A stretch of 16,701 nucleotides of DNA from the NCBI GenBank assembly GCA_043760535.1, contig JAYUOV010000096.1, positions 1 to 16,701 on the forward strand, given 5' to 3'. The notes under the pieces were generated by a model, which was given only the letters and a program-made list of their open reading frames with translations, was not told where the DNA came from and did no database searches. This stretch comes from JAZKFT01 sp043760535. GTDB taxonomy: Bacteria > Bacteroidota > Bacteroidia > Chitinophagales > Chitinophagaceae. Of this stretch, positions 1-6,893 are shown piece after piece (the first letter of the stretch is position 1; each line of letters begins with the position of its first letter). A program made the translations under genes and the position numbers.

Positions 1-415
1 TTTAGTGAACCTTACGGATAAGGCTAGGGCAAAAGTGAAGGAACTGAGCGGCGGACAAAAGCAACGATTTTCTATAGCTACAACCCTAATTAATAAGCCC
101 AAAATCATCTTTTTAGATGAACCCACAACCGGCCTCGATCCGCAAGCCCGTCGTAACCTATGGGACTTAATAAAAGACATTAGAAGCAAAGGCACTACCG
201 TAATTATTACCACACATTATATGGACGAAGCCGAAGTGCTTTGCGACCGTGTGGCAATTATAGATAGTGGTAAAATTATAGCTATCGATTCGCCAGATCA
301 TTTAATAGATAACCTTATTGCAACCGGCTTTCAGCGAAGTAAAGAAACAAAATCGGCCAACTTAGAAGATGTATTTATTACAATGACTGGGCACGATTTA
401 AGGGTAGGGGCCTGA
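1..415 (+). CDS. ABC-2 type transporter ATP-binding protein, C-terminal part
   Basis: ATPase subunit of an ABC exporter, cut by the left edge; the frame is open to the first bases, so the GTG at base 5 is probably internal. Visible in order are the ABC signature LSGGQKQR, the Walker B/D-loop stretch IIFLDEPTTGLD, and the switch-histidine region ITTHYMDEAEVLCDRVAII. The Walker A motif lies outside the window. The tail ANLEDVFITMTGHDLR resembles the ends of DrrA/CcmA-like ATPases that pair with ABC-2 permeases. It would hydrolyse ATP on the cytoplasmic face to drive export; the substrate cannot be told, and a permease gene would be expected to the left. The next gene follows after 55 bases on the same strand, but nothing links the two in function. 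Confidence 0.93.
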   Translation, partial: LVNLTDKARAKVKELSGGQKQRFSIATTLINKPKIIFLDEPTTGLDPQARRNLWDLIKDIRSKGTTVIITTHYMDEAEVLCDRVAIIDSGKIIAIDSPDHLIDNLIATGFQRSKETKSANLEDVFITMTGHDLRVGA

Positions 416-470
416 TACTGATTTACGGTATTAATATTAATTTCAATTTTTAAAAATCAACAATAAAACA

Positions 471-1184
471 ATGTTTAAAAGATTCCTTGTAGGTGCTTTA
501 ATTATACCAAGTTTGGTAATGGCACAACCGGCCAAAAAAGCTCCGGTAAAAATTCCGGTAGCAGTAAAATCGGCGAAGCCTACGCCACTAAAGAATATGT
601 TGGATAGTTTTAGCTACGCTATTGGTACCAATATTGGTTTTAACCTGAAACAATCAGGTGTAGAAAAGGTAAATCCTGCTATGATTACCAAGGCTTTTGA
701 TGATGTAATGAAAGGCCGTGCACCACTGTTTGATATGCAAACGAGCAATAATGTAGTAAATAGTTATTTTGCCCCAATTGCTGCTAAAAAAGCAAAAGCC
801 ATGAAAGAGCCGGGTGAAAAGTTTTTGGCTGAAAATAAAAAACGTGCAGGTGTTACCACGCTGCCCAATGGCATACAGTACGAAATACTGAAAGCTGGCA
901 ATGGCCTGGTACCTGTAGATTCGAACGATGTAAAAGTGCATTATGCAGGCACTTTTATTGATGGTAAGCCATTTGATAGTTCCATTGGTAAAGAACCATA
1001 CACAGTTAATCTTCGTGGCGGCGTTATACAGGGGTGGCTCGAAATATTAAAACAAATGCCGGTTGGCAGTAAATGGAAAGTATTTATTCCTTCCGATCTG
1101 GCTTACGGAGATCAAGGCCGTGATGGTATTCCTCCTGGTTCCGCACTTATTTTTGAAATGGAGTTAATGGAAATAGTAAAATAG
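471..1184 (+). CDS. FKBP-type peptidyl-prolyl cis-trans isomerase, exported (FkpA/Mip-like)
   Basis: Prolyl isomerase and folding helper of the periplasm or outer envelope. The 237-residue protein starts with a Sec signal peptide (positively charged MFKR, hydrophobic core, likely cut after VMA at about residue 18). A Lys/Pro/Ala-rich linker reaches residue 40, then an FKBP_N-type helical dimerisation region (about 45-125, with SFSYAIGTNIG and AFDDVMKG), then the catalytic FKBP domain (about 148-237). By alignment to human FKBP12, the binding-pocket residues appear kept: Tyr158, Phe168, Asp169, Val185, Ile186, Trp189, Tyr212 and Phe228, so it should be active. There is no lipobox. A 12-bp palindrome (ATTAATATTAAT, 430-441) lies upstream, of unknown meaning. 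It converges on the kinase gene across a G-rich spacer. Confidence 0.94.
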   Translation: MFKRFLVGALIIPSLVMAQPAKKAPVKIPVAVKSAKPTPLKNMLDSFSYAIGTNIGFNLKQSGVEKVNPAMITKAFDDVMKGRAPLFDMQTSNNVVNSYFAPIAAKKAKAMKEPGEKFLAENKKRAGVTTLPNGIQYEILKAGNGLVPVDSNDVKVHYAGTFIDGKPFDSSIGKEPYTVNLRGGVIQGWLEILKQMPVGSKWKVFIPSDLAYGDQGRDGIPPGSALIFEMELMEIVK

Positions 1185-1293
1185 GGTTCAGGGGTCGGGG
1201 TTCAGGGTTGCATGTCTAATAATTAGAATCTTGACCTCCTGTTTCCAAAAAGATCAGGTACCAGTATCCTAACCCCTAACCCCCCAACCCCCC
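1184..1293. other. G-tract arrays after two convergent genes (possible bidirectional terminator / G-quadruplex)
   Basis: On + the isomerase stop codon runs straight into four G tracts (3, 4, 4 and 3 Gs at 1184-1186, 1191-1194, 1197-1200 and 1205-1207) with loops of 4, 2 and 4 bases, which fits the G3+N1-7 quadruplex rule. On - the sequence just past the kinase stop has G tracts of 6, 6, 4 and 2 (complement of 1293-1288, 1285-1280, 1276-1273 and 1269-1268). The two blocks are also roughly inverted copies, built from GGGGTT-like units, and could pair as a long imperfect hairpin. A role in ending transcription from both sides is inferred. Confidence 0.5.
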
Positions 1294-1296
1294 AAT

Positions 1297-2136
1297 TTAT
1301 TTAGAATGAAATTCAATAAGCCCATCCATGGGTGCTTTTATTACTTTACCCAACTGTAGCTCGAAACTGCTGCAAAGTTCTTGTAAAACATCTTTAAAAT
1401 AAAAGGCCACACTACCTACAAAGTGAATGGGTAAAGTCCAGGTTTCTGTGTATTTATATAGGTGGGTAAAAAAGAAATCGCTTAAGCCATCTTCAATAAT
1501 ATTTTCAATCATGTAATGGCCACGGTTTTCGCTTAAAAAGGGTGCAAACGATGCCAGATAGCGGTTTGGTAGCGGTTCCTTATATACATTTCGTACTATT
1601 TCTATATAGCTGGTATTGAATTTTAGTTTGAATTTATGCATCAGGTCTTCATTAAAAGTATTGTAAATAAAATGTTGAACTACCTTTTTACCGAGGTAAG
1701 CGCCGCTTCCCTCATCGCCCAAAATAAAGCCAGGAGCGGGGTTGTTTTTAGTAATCTTTTTACCGTTAAAAACACAACTGTTACTACCCGTTCCTAAAAT
1801 GCACGATACACCTTTGGTAGTGCCGCAGGCTGCCCTTGCTATACCCATCATGTCGTGATTTACCGTAATTTTTTTTGCTGTAGGTACCACGCTACGAAGT
1901 GCTGCTTTTACAATAGCCACATTAAGGGCATTACTGCATCCTGTTCCATAATAAAAAATTTCGTCTATAGCCGCATCTTTCAGCTTGGGCATTAGTTCTT
2001 TTTGTAATAGTTCTGTTATTTGCTGTGTATTTAAAAAATAAGGACTGATGCCTTGCGTATGAATCATCTTTTTTCTTCGATCGCCCATAAGGCACCATGT
2101 GGTTTTGGTGGCACCACTATCTGCTATAAGAATCAT
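1297..2136 (-). CDS. BadF/BadG/BcrA/BcrD-family ATPase, N-acetylglucosamine-kinase-like
   Basis: Cytoplasmic sugar kinase of the ASKHA (actin/hexokinase/Hsp70) superfamily, most like N-acetylglucosamine kinases, which make the 6-phosphate during amino-sugar or peptidoglycan recycling. From the ATG at 2136 it is 279 residues long. Family motifs are ADSGATKT (phosphate-1, residues 5-12), GTGSN (phosphate-2, about 115-119) and GDEGSG (adenosine, about 140-145). The frame stays open to a TTG at 2172, but that adds 12 residues without family features, whereas MILIADSGATKT places the first motif normally. It appears monocistronic. Upstream lies a direct repeat that may be an operator, and an insertion sequence begins 117 bases before the start. 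The substrate is an inference; related kinases act on glucosamine or other sugars. Confidence 0.88.
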   Translation of the reverse strand: MILIADSGATKTTWCLMGDRRKKMIHTQGISPYFLNTQQITELLQKELMPKLKDAAIDEIFYYGTGCSNALNVAIVKAALRSVVPTAKKITVNHDMMGIARAACGTTKGVSCILGTGSNSCVFNGKKITKNNPAPGFILGDEGSGAYLGKKVVQHFIYNTFNEDLMHKFKLKFNTSYIEIVRNVYKEPLPNRYLASFAPFLSENRGHYMIENIIEDGLSDFFFTHLYKYTETWTLPIHFVGSVAFYFKDVLQELCSSFELQLGKVIKAPMDGLIEFHSK

Positions 2137-2149
2137 AAAAATAAAAGTA

Positions 2150-2179
2150 TGTGCAAATATGCAGCTGTGCAAATATGCA
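2150..2179. promoter_or_regulatory. Two 14-bp direct repeats upstream of the kinase gene
   Basis: TGTGCAAATATGCA occurs twice, at 2150-2163 and 2166-2179, with a period of 16 bp. Its core TGCAAATATGCA is nearly palindromic. On the - strand each copy contains CATATTTG, one base off the Bacteroidota -7 box TAnnTTTG. They lie 14-43 bp upstream of the chosen start, where a promoter or operator would sit. The repeat is seen directly; function is inferred. Confidence 0.4.
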
Positions 2180-2252
2180 AATGAGGAATAATTTTAAAAA
2201 AATGTACTAATGAATGTAACAGGAAATTTCGAAAGAAAAATTAAAAGTTATT

Positions 2253-2269
2253 TAGGGTCTGCTGAATAT
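2253..2269 (+). repeat. IS left terminal inverted repeat
   Basis: TAGGGTCTGCTGAATAT is the exact reverse complement of 3927-3943. Allowing one gap, the match goes on inward for about seven bases (TGTCGGCA against TTAGGCA). Confidence 0.9.
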
Positions 2270-2304
2270 GTCGGCAAGGGCAACCGATTTTGGGGGGGGG
2301 CTGT

Positions 2305-3864
2305 CTACATTATTTTGCTCGTAAAAATTTCTATATGCCTCAGCTTTCTGTTAAGCCTTGGGTTTAGGTATAGGGATGGCTTCCCGATTAATTTAATCAG
2401 GTTGAGCACCAATACGATTGAGGCGATCCATGATTCGCTGGTTTGGCTAAGCCTTGCTTTTATACGATTCATACCGTATACCGTTTTGGCCTGGCCAAAC
2501 TTGCCTTCAATTGGATTGCGATCCCCTGGCCTTATGTGATTGTCCACTGCCAGAGATGGCCGACCCAATGGTTTTGCAATCAGGATGATGTTTAATTCTT
2601 TTAGCTTTTTTCGGTTGTCCCTGTTGCAATAAATTTTATCGGCAAATACTTTTTGTGGGTAGCATCCAAACCTTCGTTTAAATAGTTTTACCGTGTTCAT
2701 TAGCCGGGTGCCTTCGTTAAAAGCATCCCTCGATAGTTCATCTAAAAATGCAATGCCGTTCATGATACTCATTTGTATCTTAGCCCCAAACTCCACGTTG
2801 GCATTGGTATTGCCTCTCACTATTGGCCGCTCATGGGGCTGATGGATGCATACGATTCGATGCTCTAATGTATGTACTTTATTGTCATACATAAAATTTT
2901 GATGATCGTAGAGGGTTTGGAAAACCAAAAGATATTTATAGGCTTTTCTTTTTAGCGATATCTTTTTAAAGTGTTTTAATAACCGATAAATATGTTTGAT
3001 GTTGCGGTTAAGATAGCTGAGTTGCTTACGCAAAGCACTGCGGATTTCTACTCTTGTTTTGTGCTTTTTTTTGGCAACTTTCAAATATTATTTTCTTGCT
3101 ATTTTACGGTAAGTGTGTGGTTTGGTTATGCTGGCATCCTGTAATTTAGCCATGCTATATAAAAAGTCTATCAGCTTTTGCGATTGTTTTCTAGCATCGT
3201 TGAGTAAATTTAAATCGGTTGGGCAGGCAATGTCTTGTGGGCAGGCGGTGGCATCCACAATTAATTATCCTTCATTTAATGCTACATCTTTTACTAATGG
3301 CTCGGGTGGTGTGGGTTGTGCTTCGACAGCAGGGAAATCTGCAACTACCGGTTTTGTAGTTTCTGTATCCGGGTGGCTCTCATTATCCTCTTTTTTATTG
3401 GCCTGGGCTACTTTCTTGTTTTCTGCTTCCTTTACCAAGCCCATTATGGATTCATTGATTTCATTGATTTGGTCGGCTCCAAGTCGCTTTCGAAGTTTCA
3501 CAAACAGAGAAGGGTCAAAAACTGCTTCATCGCTAAAACTTGAAAAGCCAATAAAGTGCTGCATGTAAATATTCTCCTGAATCTGAAGGATGGTCTCCCT
3601 ATCGCTCAAATCGCATATATGCTTGATAATGATGGCTCCAATGGCCACACGTGGGTTAATGCCATTGGCACCATACATATTATTATGTAATTGCTTTAGA
3701 TACACTTGCGAAATGGTATCGCAGGGCATAAGCCCTCCTAAAATAACCCACCGGTTATTAGGGTTTAAATGGGTAGTAAACGGCTACTCAAAGCCGACCA
3801 GAACTAACTGGCTGGGGCTAACATAGGCGGCTTTTGATGCACGTTTTTTTTGAGCTTTGGCCAT
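2305..3864 (-). pseudogene. Transposase (DDE, IS1182-like) with three in-frame stop codons
   Basis: Reading in one frame from the ATG at 3864 gives 519 codons of recognisable transposase. The N-terminus is MAKAQKKRASKAAYVSPSQ, followed by a DUF772-type region (IKHICDLSDRETILQIQENI). The DDE catalytic set is visible: Asp204 in IVDATACPQD, Asp409 in VFADKIYCNR, Glu453 in NPIEGKFGQAK. The frame is broken by TAG at codon 27 (3784-3786), TAA at codon 200 (3265-3267, just before the first catalytic Asp) and TAA at codon 259 (3088-3090). Protein similarity continues in the same frame across each stop, so these look like point changes, not indels. A cell would make at most fragments, such as 3729-3265 and the C-terminal half from about 3084, the latter without a good start. 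Function is therefore most likely lost. Confidence 0.9.
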
Positions 3865-3926
3865 ATAGCTTTGCACTTTTTGTTACCACTAAAAATCAAA
3901 GCTAAACTAGATGTAGCAGATGCCTA

Positions 3927-3943
3927 ATATTCAGCAGACCCTA
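3927..3943 (-). repeat. IS right terminal inverted repeat
   Basis: ATATTCAGCAGACCCTA on + is the exact reverse complement of 2253-2269. It lies 63 bases upstream of the transposase start codon, so this spacer probably also held the transposase promoter. Confidence 0.9.
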
Positions 3944-3963
3944 GGTAAACCCGAATGTATTGC

Positions 3964-3983
3964 AAAAAACATATTGGCAATAT
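3964..3983 (-). terminator. Weak candidate terminator after dctA
   Basis: On -, 22 bases past the dctA stop, ATATTGCCAATAT can form a short AU-rich hairpin (five base pairs with a three-base loop) followed by GTTTTTT. It has the shape of an intrinsic terminator but the stem is weak. Confidence 0.35.
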
Positions 3984-4005
3984 TGCTTGCAATTAATTCC
4001 TCCGT

Positions 4006-5247
4006 TTAACCTATTTCCCTTTTTGCAACTTCCATATCAATTTCTTTTTCCCATTTGGAAACAACAATCGTGGCTACTGTATTTCCAATAATATTTGTAA
4101 TGGCTCTTCCTTCGCTCATAAACCGGTCGATGCCAAAAATTAATGCAATAGCGGCCACAGGTATATGACCAACAGTTGGTAATGTAGCAGCCAAAACAAT
4201 AAAGCCACTGCCTGTAACGCCGGCCGCTCCTTTAGAGGTAAGCAACAACACAAGAAGCAATGTAACCTGCTGTCCAATATCCATTGGTGTGTTGGTAGCC
4301 TGCGCTAAAAAAACTGCGGCCATAGTTAGGTAAATAGAAGTGCCGTCGAGATTAAAAGAGTAGCCGGTAGGAATAACAAGGCCTACAACCGGCTCTGAAC
4401 AACCAACTTTCTCGAGTTTATTAATCAGGCTAGGCAAGGCTGCTTCTGATGATGATGTGCCTAAAACAATCAACAATTCTTCTTTAATAAAACTGAGTAA
4501 TCGAAATAAGTTGAAGCCAACAAGTTTTAAAATGCCACCCAAAACGATAACTATAAATAATACACAGGTTAGATAAAAGGATCCCATTAGCTGGCCGAGT
4601 TGGGCAAGAGAATCGATACCGTATTTACCTATGGTAAACGCCATAGCCCCCAAAGCACCGAGTGGTGCCACTTTCATAATAATTTTTATAATGGCAAATA
4701 ACCCATGCTCCAATGATTGTATACCCTTTATGAGTGGCGCAGCTTTGTCACCAATTTTAGATAATGCCAGCCCAAGCAAAACAGAAAAGAATAATACCTG
4801 CAAAATGTTACTTGTGGATAATGCATTAACAATGTTCTCTGGAATAACGTGTAATAAAAAATCACCCATGGATTGGCTTTTGCCTTCGGCTATAAAATTT
4901 TCTATTGACTTTGTATCTAGCGATGCCACATCCACATTCATACCCACACCGGGTTTAAGCACATTAATTACTACCAATCCTATTATCAAAGCGAGGGTGG
5001 TAACTACCTCAAAATAAAGTATGGCTTTTAACCCAACACTGCCCACCTTTTTTGTGTTTTGCATACCAGAAATACCTGTTACAATTGTACAGAAAATGAT
5101 GGGTGCAATCATCATTTTTATGAGTTTAATAAACCCGTCGCCCAGGGGTTTTAACTGAACAGCAAATGAAGGATAGTAGTTACCAAGCAAAATACCGATG
5201 GCTATGGCAATCAATACCTGAACATACAAAATTTTTAAAATCCTCAT
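4006..5247 (-). CDS. dctA: C4-dicarboxylate:cation symporter DctA
   Basis: Inner-membrane carrier of the glutamate/dicarboxylate symporter family (DAACS), taking up succinate, fumarate or malate with protons or sodium. The 413-residue length is close to E. coli DctA (428), and the sequence matches what I recall of that protein along its whole length, including the N-terminal VLIAIAIGILLG, KPLGDGFIKLIKMMIAP and TGYSFNLDGTSIYLTMA. Key parts are the serine-rich hairpin loop GTSSSEAALP (263-272), NLDGT (299-303, the NMDGT equivalent), the second hairpin TSKGAAGVTGSGF (337-349) and the last helix with GIDRFMSEGRAITNIIGN (372-389). Start is ATG. It appears to stand alone, downstream of the IS and diverging from the unknown membrane protein. 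A broader amino-acid/dicarboxylate specificity cannot be excluded, but the match is much closer to DctA than to GltP. Confidence 0.95.
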   Translation of the reverse strand: MRILKILYVQVLIAIAIGILLGNYYPSFAVQLKPLGDGFIKLIKMMIAPIIFCTIVTGISGMQNTKKVGSVGLKAILYFEVVTTLALIIGLVVINVLKPGVGMNVDVASLDTKSIENFIAEGKSQSMGDFLLHVIPENIVNALSTSNILQVLFFSVLLGLALSKIGDKAAPLIKGIQSLEHGLFAIIKIIMKVAPLGALGAMAFTIGKYGIDSLAQLGQLMGSFYLTCVLFIVIVLGGILKLVGFNLFRLLSFIKEELLIVLGTSSSEAALPSLINKLEKVGCSEPVVGLVIPTGYSFNLDGTSIYLTMAAVFLAQATNTPMDIGQQVTLLLVLLLTSKGAAGVTGSGFIVLAATLPTVGHIPVAAIALIFGIDRFMSEGRAITNIIGNTVATIVVSKWEKEIDMEVAKREIG

Positions 5248-5562
5248 CAGACAAAATTGAAGTATAAACTAAATAGAAACGACCACTTTAATGGCGTTGT
5301 TGTTAATGGTTGTTTTTAAACCGGGATCCTCTGTAACAGCGTGTTGGCATATAACATTTCAACCGCTTTCATCATTTAACAATAGCAAAATACTGCAAAA
5401 CAATCGGTTACTTTTTTTAATTTTAATAGAAATCTAAATTACAATAGTACCTTGTTTGTCAGCGGTGTAGCGGATTCTGAATTATTACAGAATCATTTTT
5501 GTGTTTCCGAAACGCTTTGGTTAATTTCGGAAAATACATTTAGGGCTTGCAATCTGTAAAAT
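5248..5562. other. Divergent promoter spacer between dctA and the unknown membrane protein gene
   Basis: This 315-base AT-rich gap holds no plausible gene. It must contain the promoters of both flanking divergent genes, though I see no strong Bacteroidota -33/-7 pair. Recognisable pieces are a perfect 7-bp inverted repeat with an 8-base loop (GATTCTG...CAGAATC, 5473-5494) and the TTTCSGAAA pair described separately. TACATTTA (5535-5542) is one base off TAnnTTTG and could serve as a -7 box for the + gene. Confidence 0.6.
5504..5533 (+). promoter_or_regulatory. Paired TTTCSGAAA palindromes upstream of the unknown membrane protein gene
   Basis: TTTCCGAAA (5504-5512) and TTTCGGAAA (5525-5533) are each palindromic around a central C/G and start 21 bp apart, about two helical turns. 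The second ends 29 bases before the ATG and just before a -7-like TACATTTA. The same motif pair recurs before the fasciclin gene. Binding by a dimeric regulator is inferred. Confidence 0.45.
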
Positions 5563-6801
5563 ATGCACAATATCAAAACCGGGAAAGAAGAAATTATTTA
5601 CTTACTAACAAAAGCCATTTCTAAATATAAATTAGAAACTGGTCAGGAAATAGTTTTAAACACCAATAGAAAAAATTACGAATCACTGGCTATCGTATTA
5701 AGTGAAATTAGTAATCAGCTACCGTTAAAATTTGCCGAATTGGGTGCAGACAGTTATGGCCCCGACACAAACCCCAAAGCCCTTGAATATCCTCATAGAA
5801 AATTTGACATAACAGGTGGCCAAATTAAAGATGCACTTAGTGGAATTGTTTCAAACCCAAGGCCGTTTCTGGTAGATGCCTGTTATATTTATTTGTACGG
5901 TATAGGAAGAAAAACATTTAAACAAAATCCTGTAGATGAAAATCTTTTAGAAATAACAGCAAGTGAAAGAAAAGAGGAATCATTGAATGCCGAAAAAAAC
6001 TATGCTGATCTAAAACAGCAAATTTCATTTTTAGAAAACCAAAACTTAAAAAGTAGAAAGCATGTAAAATCTGCGTTGTTTATAATTGTGGTACTCGGCC
6101 TTGTATCTATTTTAATGTTTGTAAGCTTTTTGAATTCAAAAAAAAGCTGGCAGACAATGAAAAAGGATATGAATATTCTTCCGTACCAACCCACTAAAGC
6201 AGAAATAGATAGCCTTGAAGGTGTATGGCTTTGCTATACCGGCTCTCCACAAGCCAGAATTTCTGATCCTGCCAGGTATCATAAAGTGGTATCTAATGTT
6301 ATTGAAATAAAATATAAAGACGGCTATTTTAGCTATAACCGTTTTGGTGCCAGTTTTAACCATATTGGCTTTATGCAGTTCGAATCATCAGGCATCGTTT
6401 CTGTCTATTCACGGATAAAGAACAATTCCGCTACAACCGAATCTCCGAGGCATTCACTTTTAAATTTAAATACCGGTAAAAAATACCTTACTGCCATATC
6501 GGCTTCGTGGAATTTTGATGTCGGATCTAAAAACAAAATAATCGGCATCAGGGAGATTTATATTAAGGTAGGCAAAGGCGGAACACTTGAGGAGGTGCTA
6601 AATGAAATTGAAAATGCAAGCTGCCAATGCAAAGTAATACGGTGGCACCAAGATAATAATCAGGTTCAAACATTCAACTTAAGAAATCAAATATTAGACT
6701 CCTTAGATGCACATGATATAAAGCCATTAATAAACGAAACCAGCATTTTACTTGGCTTGCCAGAACAAGGGCTTATCATTTCTAAAGATAGTGCCAGATA
6801 A
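5563..6801 (+). CDS. Unrecognised single-pass membrane protein with coiled coil
   Basis: I do not recognise this 412-residue protein. Residues 1-130 look like a compact soluble domain of mixed helix content, with a polar loop GADSYGPDTNPKALEYPHRKF (60-81; only the general Gly/Pro character is notable). Residues 133-167 are charged and likely a coiled coil. A single transmembrane helix spans about 169-190 (ALFIIVVLGLVSILMFVSFL), followed by Lys-rich NSKKSWQTMKK. Residues 215-340 look beta-rich (LEGVWLCYTG, IEIKYKDGYFSYNRFG), and a short tail follows with CQC (354-356). There is no signal peptide. The basic cluster after the helix and the lack of a leader do not fix orientation; a cytoplasmic N-domain with a periplasmic sensor-like C-domain, or both soluble parts inside, are open. 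It is alone on +, converging on the six-gene unit, with a TTTCSGAAA pair upstream. Confidence 0.75.
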   Translation: MHNIKTGKEEIIYLLTKAISKYKLETGQEIVLNTNRKNYESLAIVLSEISNQLPLKFAELGADSYGPDTNPKALEYPHRKFDITGGQIKDALSGIVSNPRPFLVDACYIYLYGIGRKTFKQNPVDENLLEITASERKEESLNAEKNYADLKQQISFLENQNLKSRKHVKSALFIIVVLGLVSILMFVSFLNSKKSWQTMKKDMNILPYQPTKAEIDSLEGVWLCYTGSPQARISDPARYHKVVSNVIEIKYKDGYFSYNRFGASFNHIGFMQFESSGIVSVYSRIKNNSATTESPRHSLLNLNTGKKYLTAISASWNFDVGSKNKIIGIREIYIKVGKGGTLEEVLNEIENASCQCKVIRWHQDNNQVQTFNLRNQILDSLDAHDIKPLINETSILLGLPEQGLIISKDSAR

Positions 6802-6893
6802 ATCTGGCTGTACTTCAAACAAAAAAATAAATCTTCAAGTATTTCCTGCGATAAAAGTCTGAAAATAACAGTACAATGGAGGATAACCGAATA

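Larger units (their letters stand above)
2253..3943 (-). mobile_element. Degenerate IS1182-like insertion sequence
   Basis: An insertion of about 1.69 kb bounded by 17-bp perfect terminal inverted repeats and filled by one transposase gene on -. The outermost dinucleotide is TA at both ends (2253-2254 and 3942-3943), so either TA is a duplicated target, with the element proper 2255-3941, or it belongs to the repeats. No longer target duplication is seen: the left flank reads TTATT and the right flank GGTAA. Length, DDE transposase type and layout fit the IS1182 group of the IS5 superfamily. A run of nine Gs (2292-2300) lies between the transposase stop and the left repeat. The element sits in the spacer between the kinase gene and dctA and interrupts no recognisable gene. 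With three nonsense codons it cannot make its own full transposase. Confidence 0.9.

Noticed and set aside
2136..2172. Longer N-terminus of the kinase from TTG
   Set aside because: It would cover the direct repeats and put extra residues before a motif that is normally at the very N-terminus.
2210..2539. 109-residue open frame on + at the IS left end
   Set aside because: It spans the IS boundary and overlaps the end of the transposase in antisense; no family features.
3082..3084. TTG as the start of a separate C-terminal transposase gene
   Set aside because: It directly follows an in-frame TAA, and similarity continues upstream in the same frame, so this is a remnant of a longer gene and not an independent start.
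3113..3568. Open frames on + inside the IS
   Set aside because: They mirror the transposase gene on the other strand, whose frame shows clear family similarity.
4631..5017. 128-residue frame on + within dctA
   Set aside because: Fully antisense to a strongly conserved transporter; composition reflects the complement of membrane helices.
5563..6801. Membrane protein plus neighbours as a defence system
   Set aside because: No nuclease, NTPase, reverse transcriptase or toxin motif is visible in it or in adjacent genes apart from the dead transposase.
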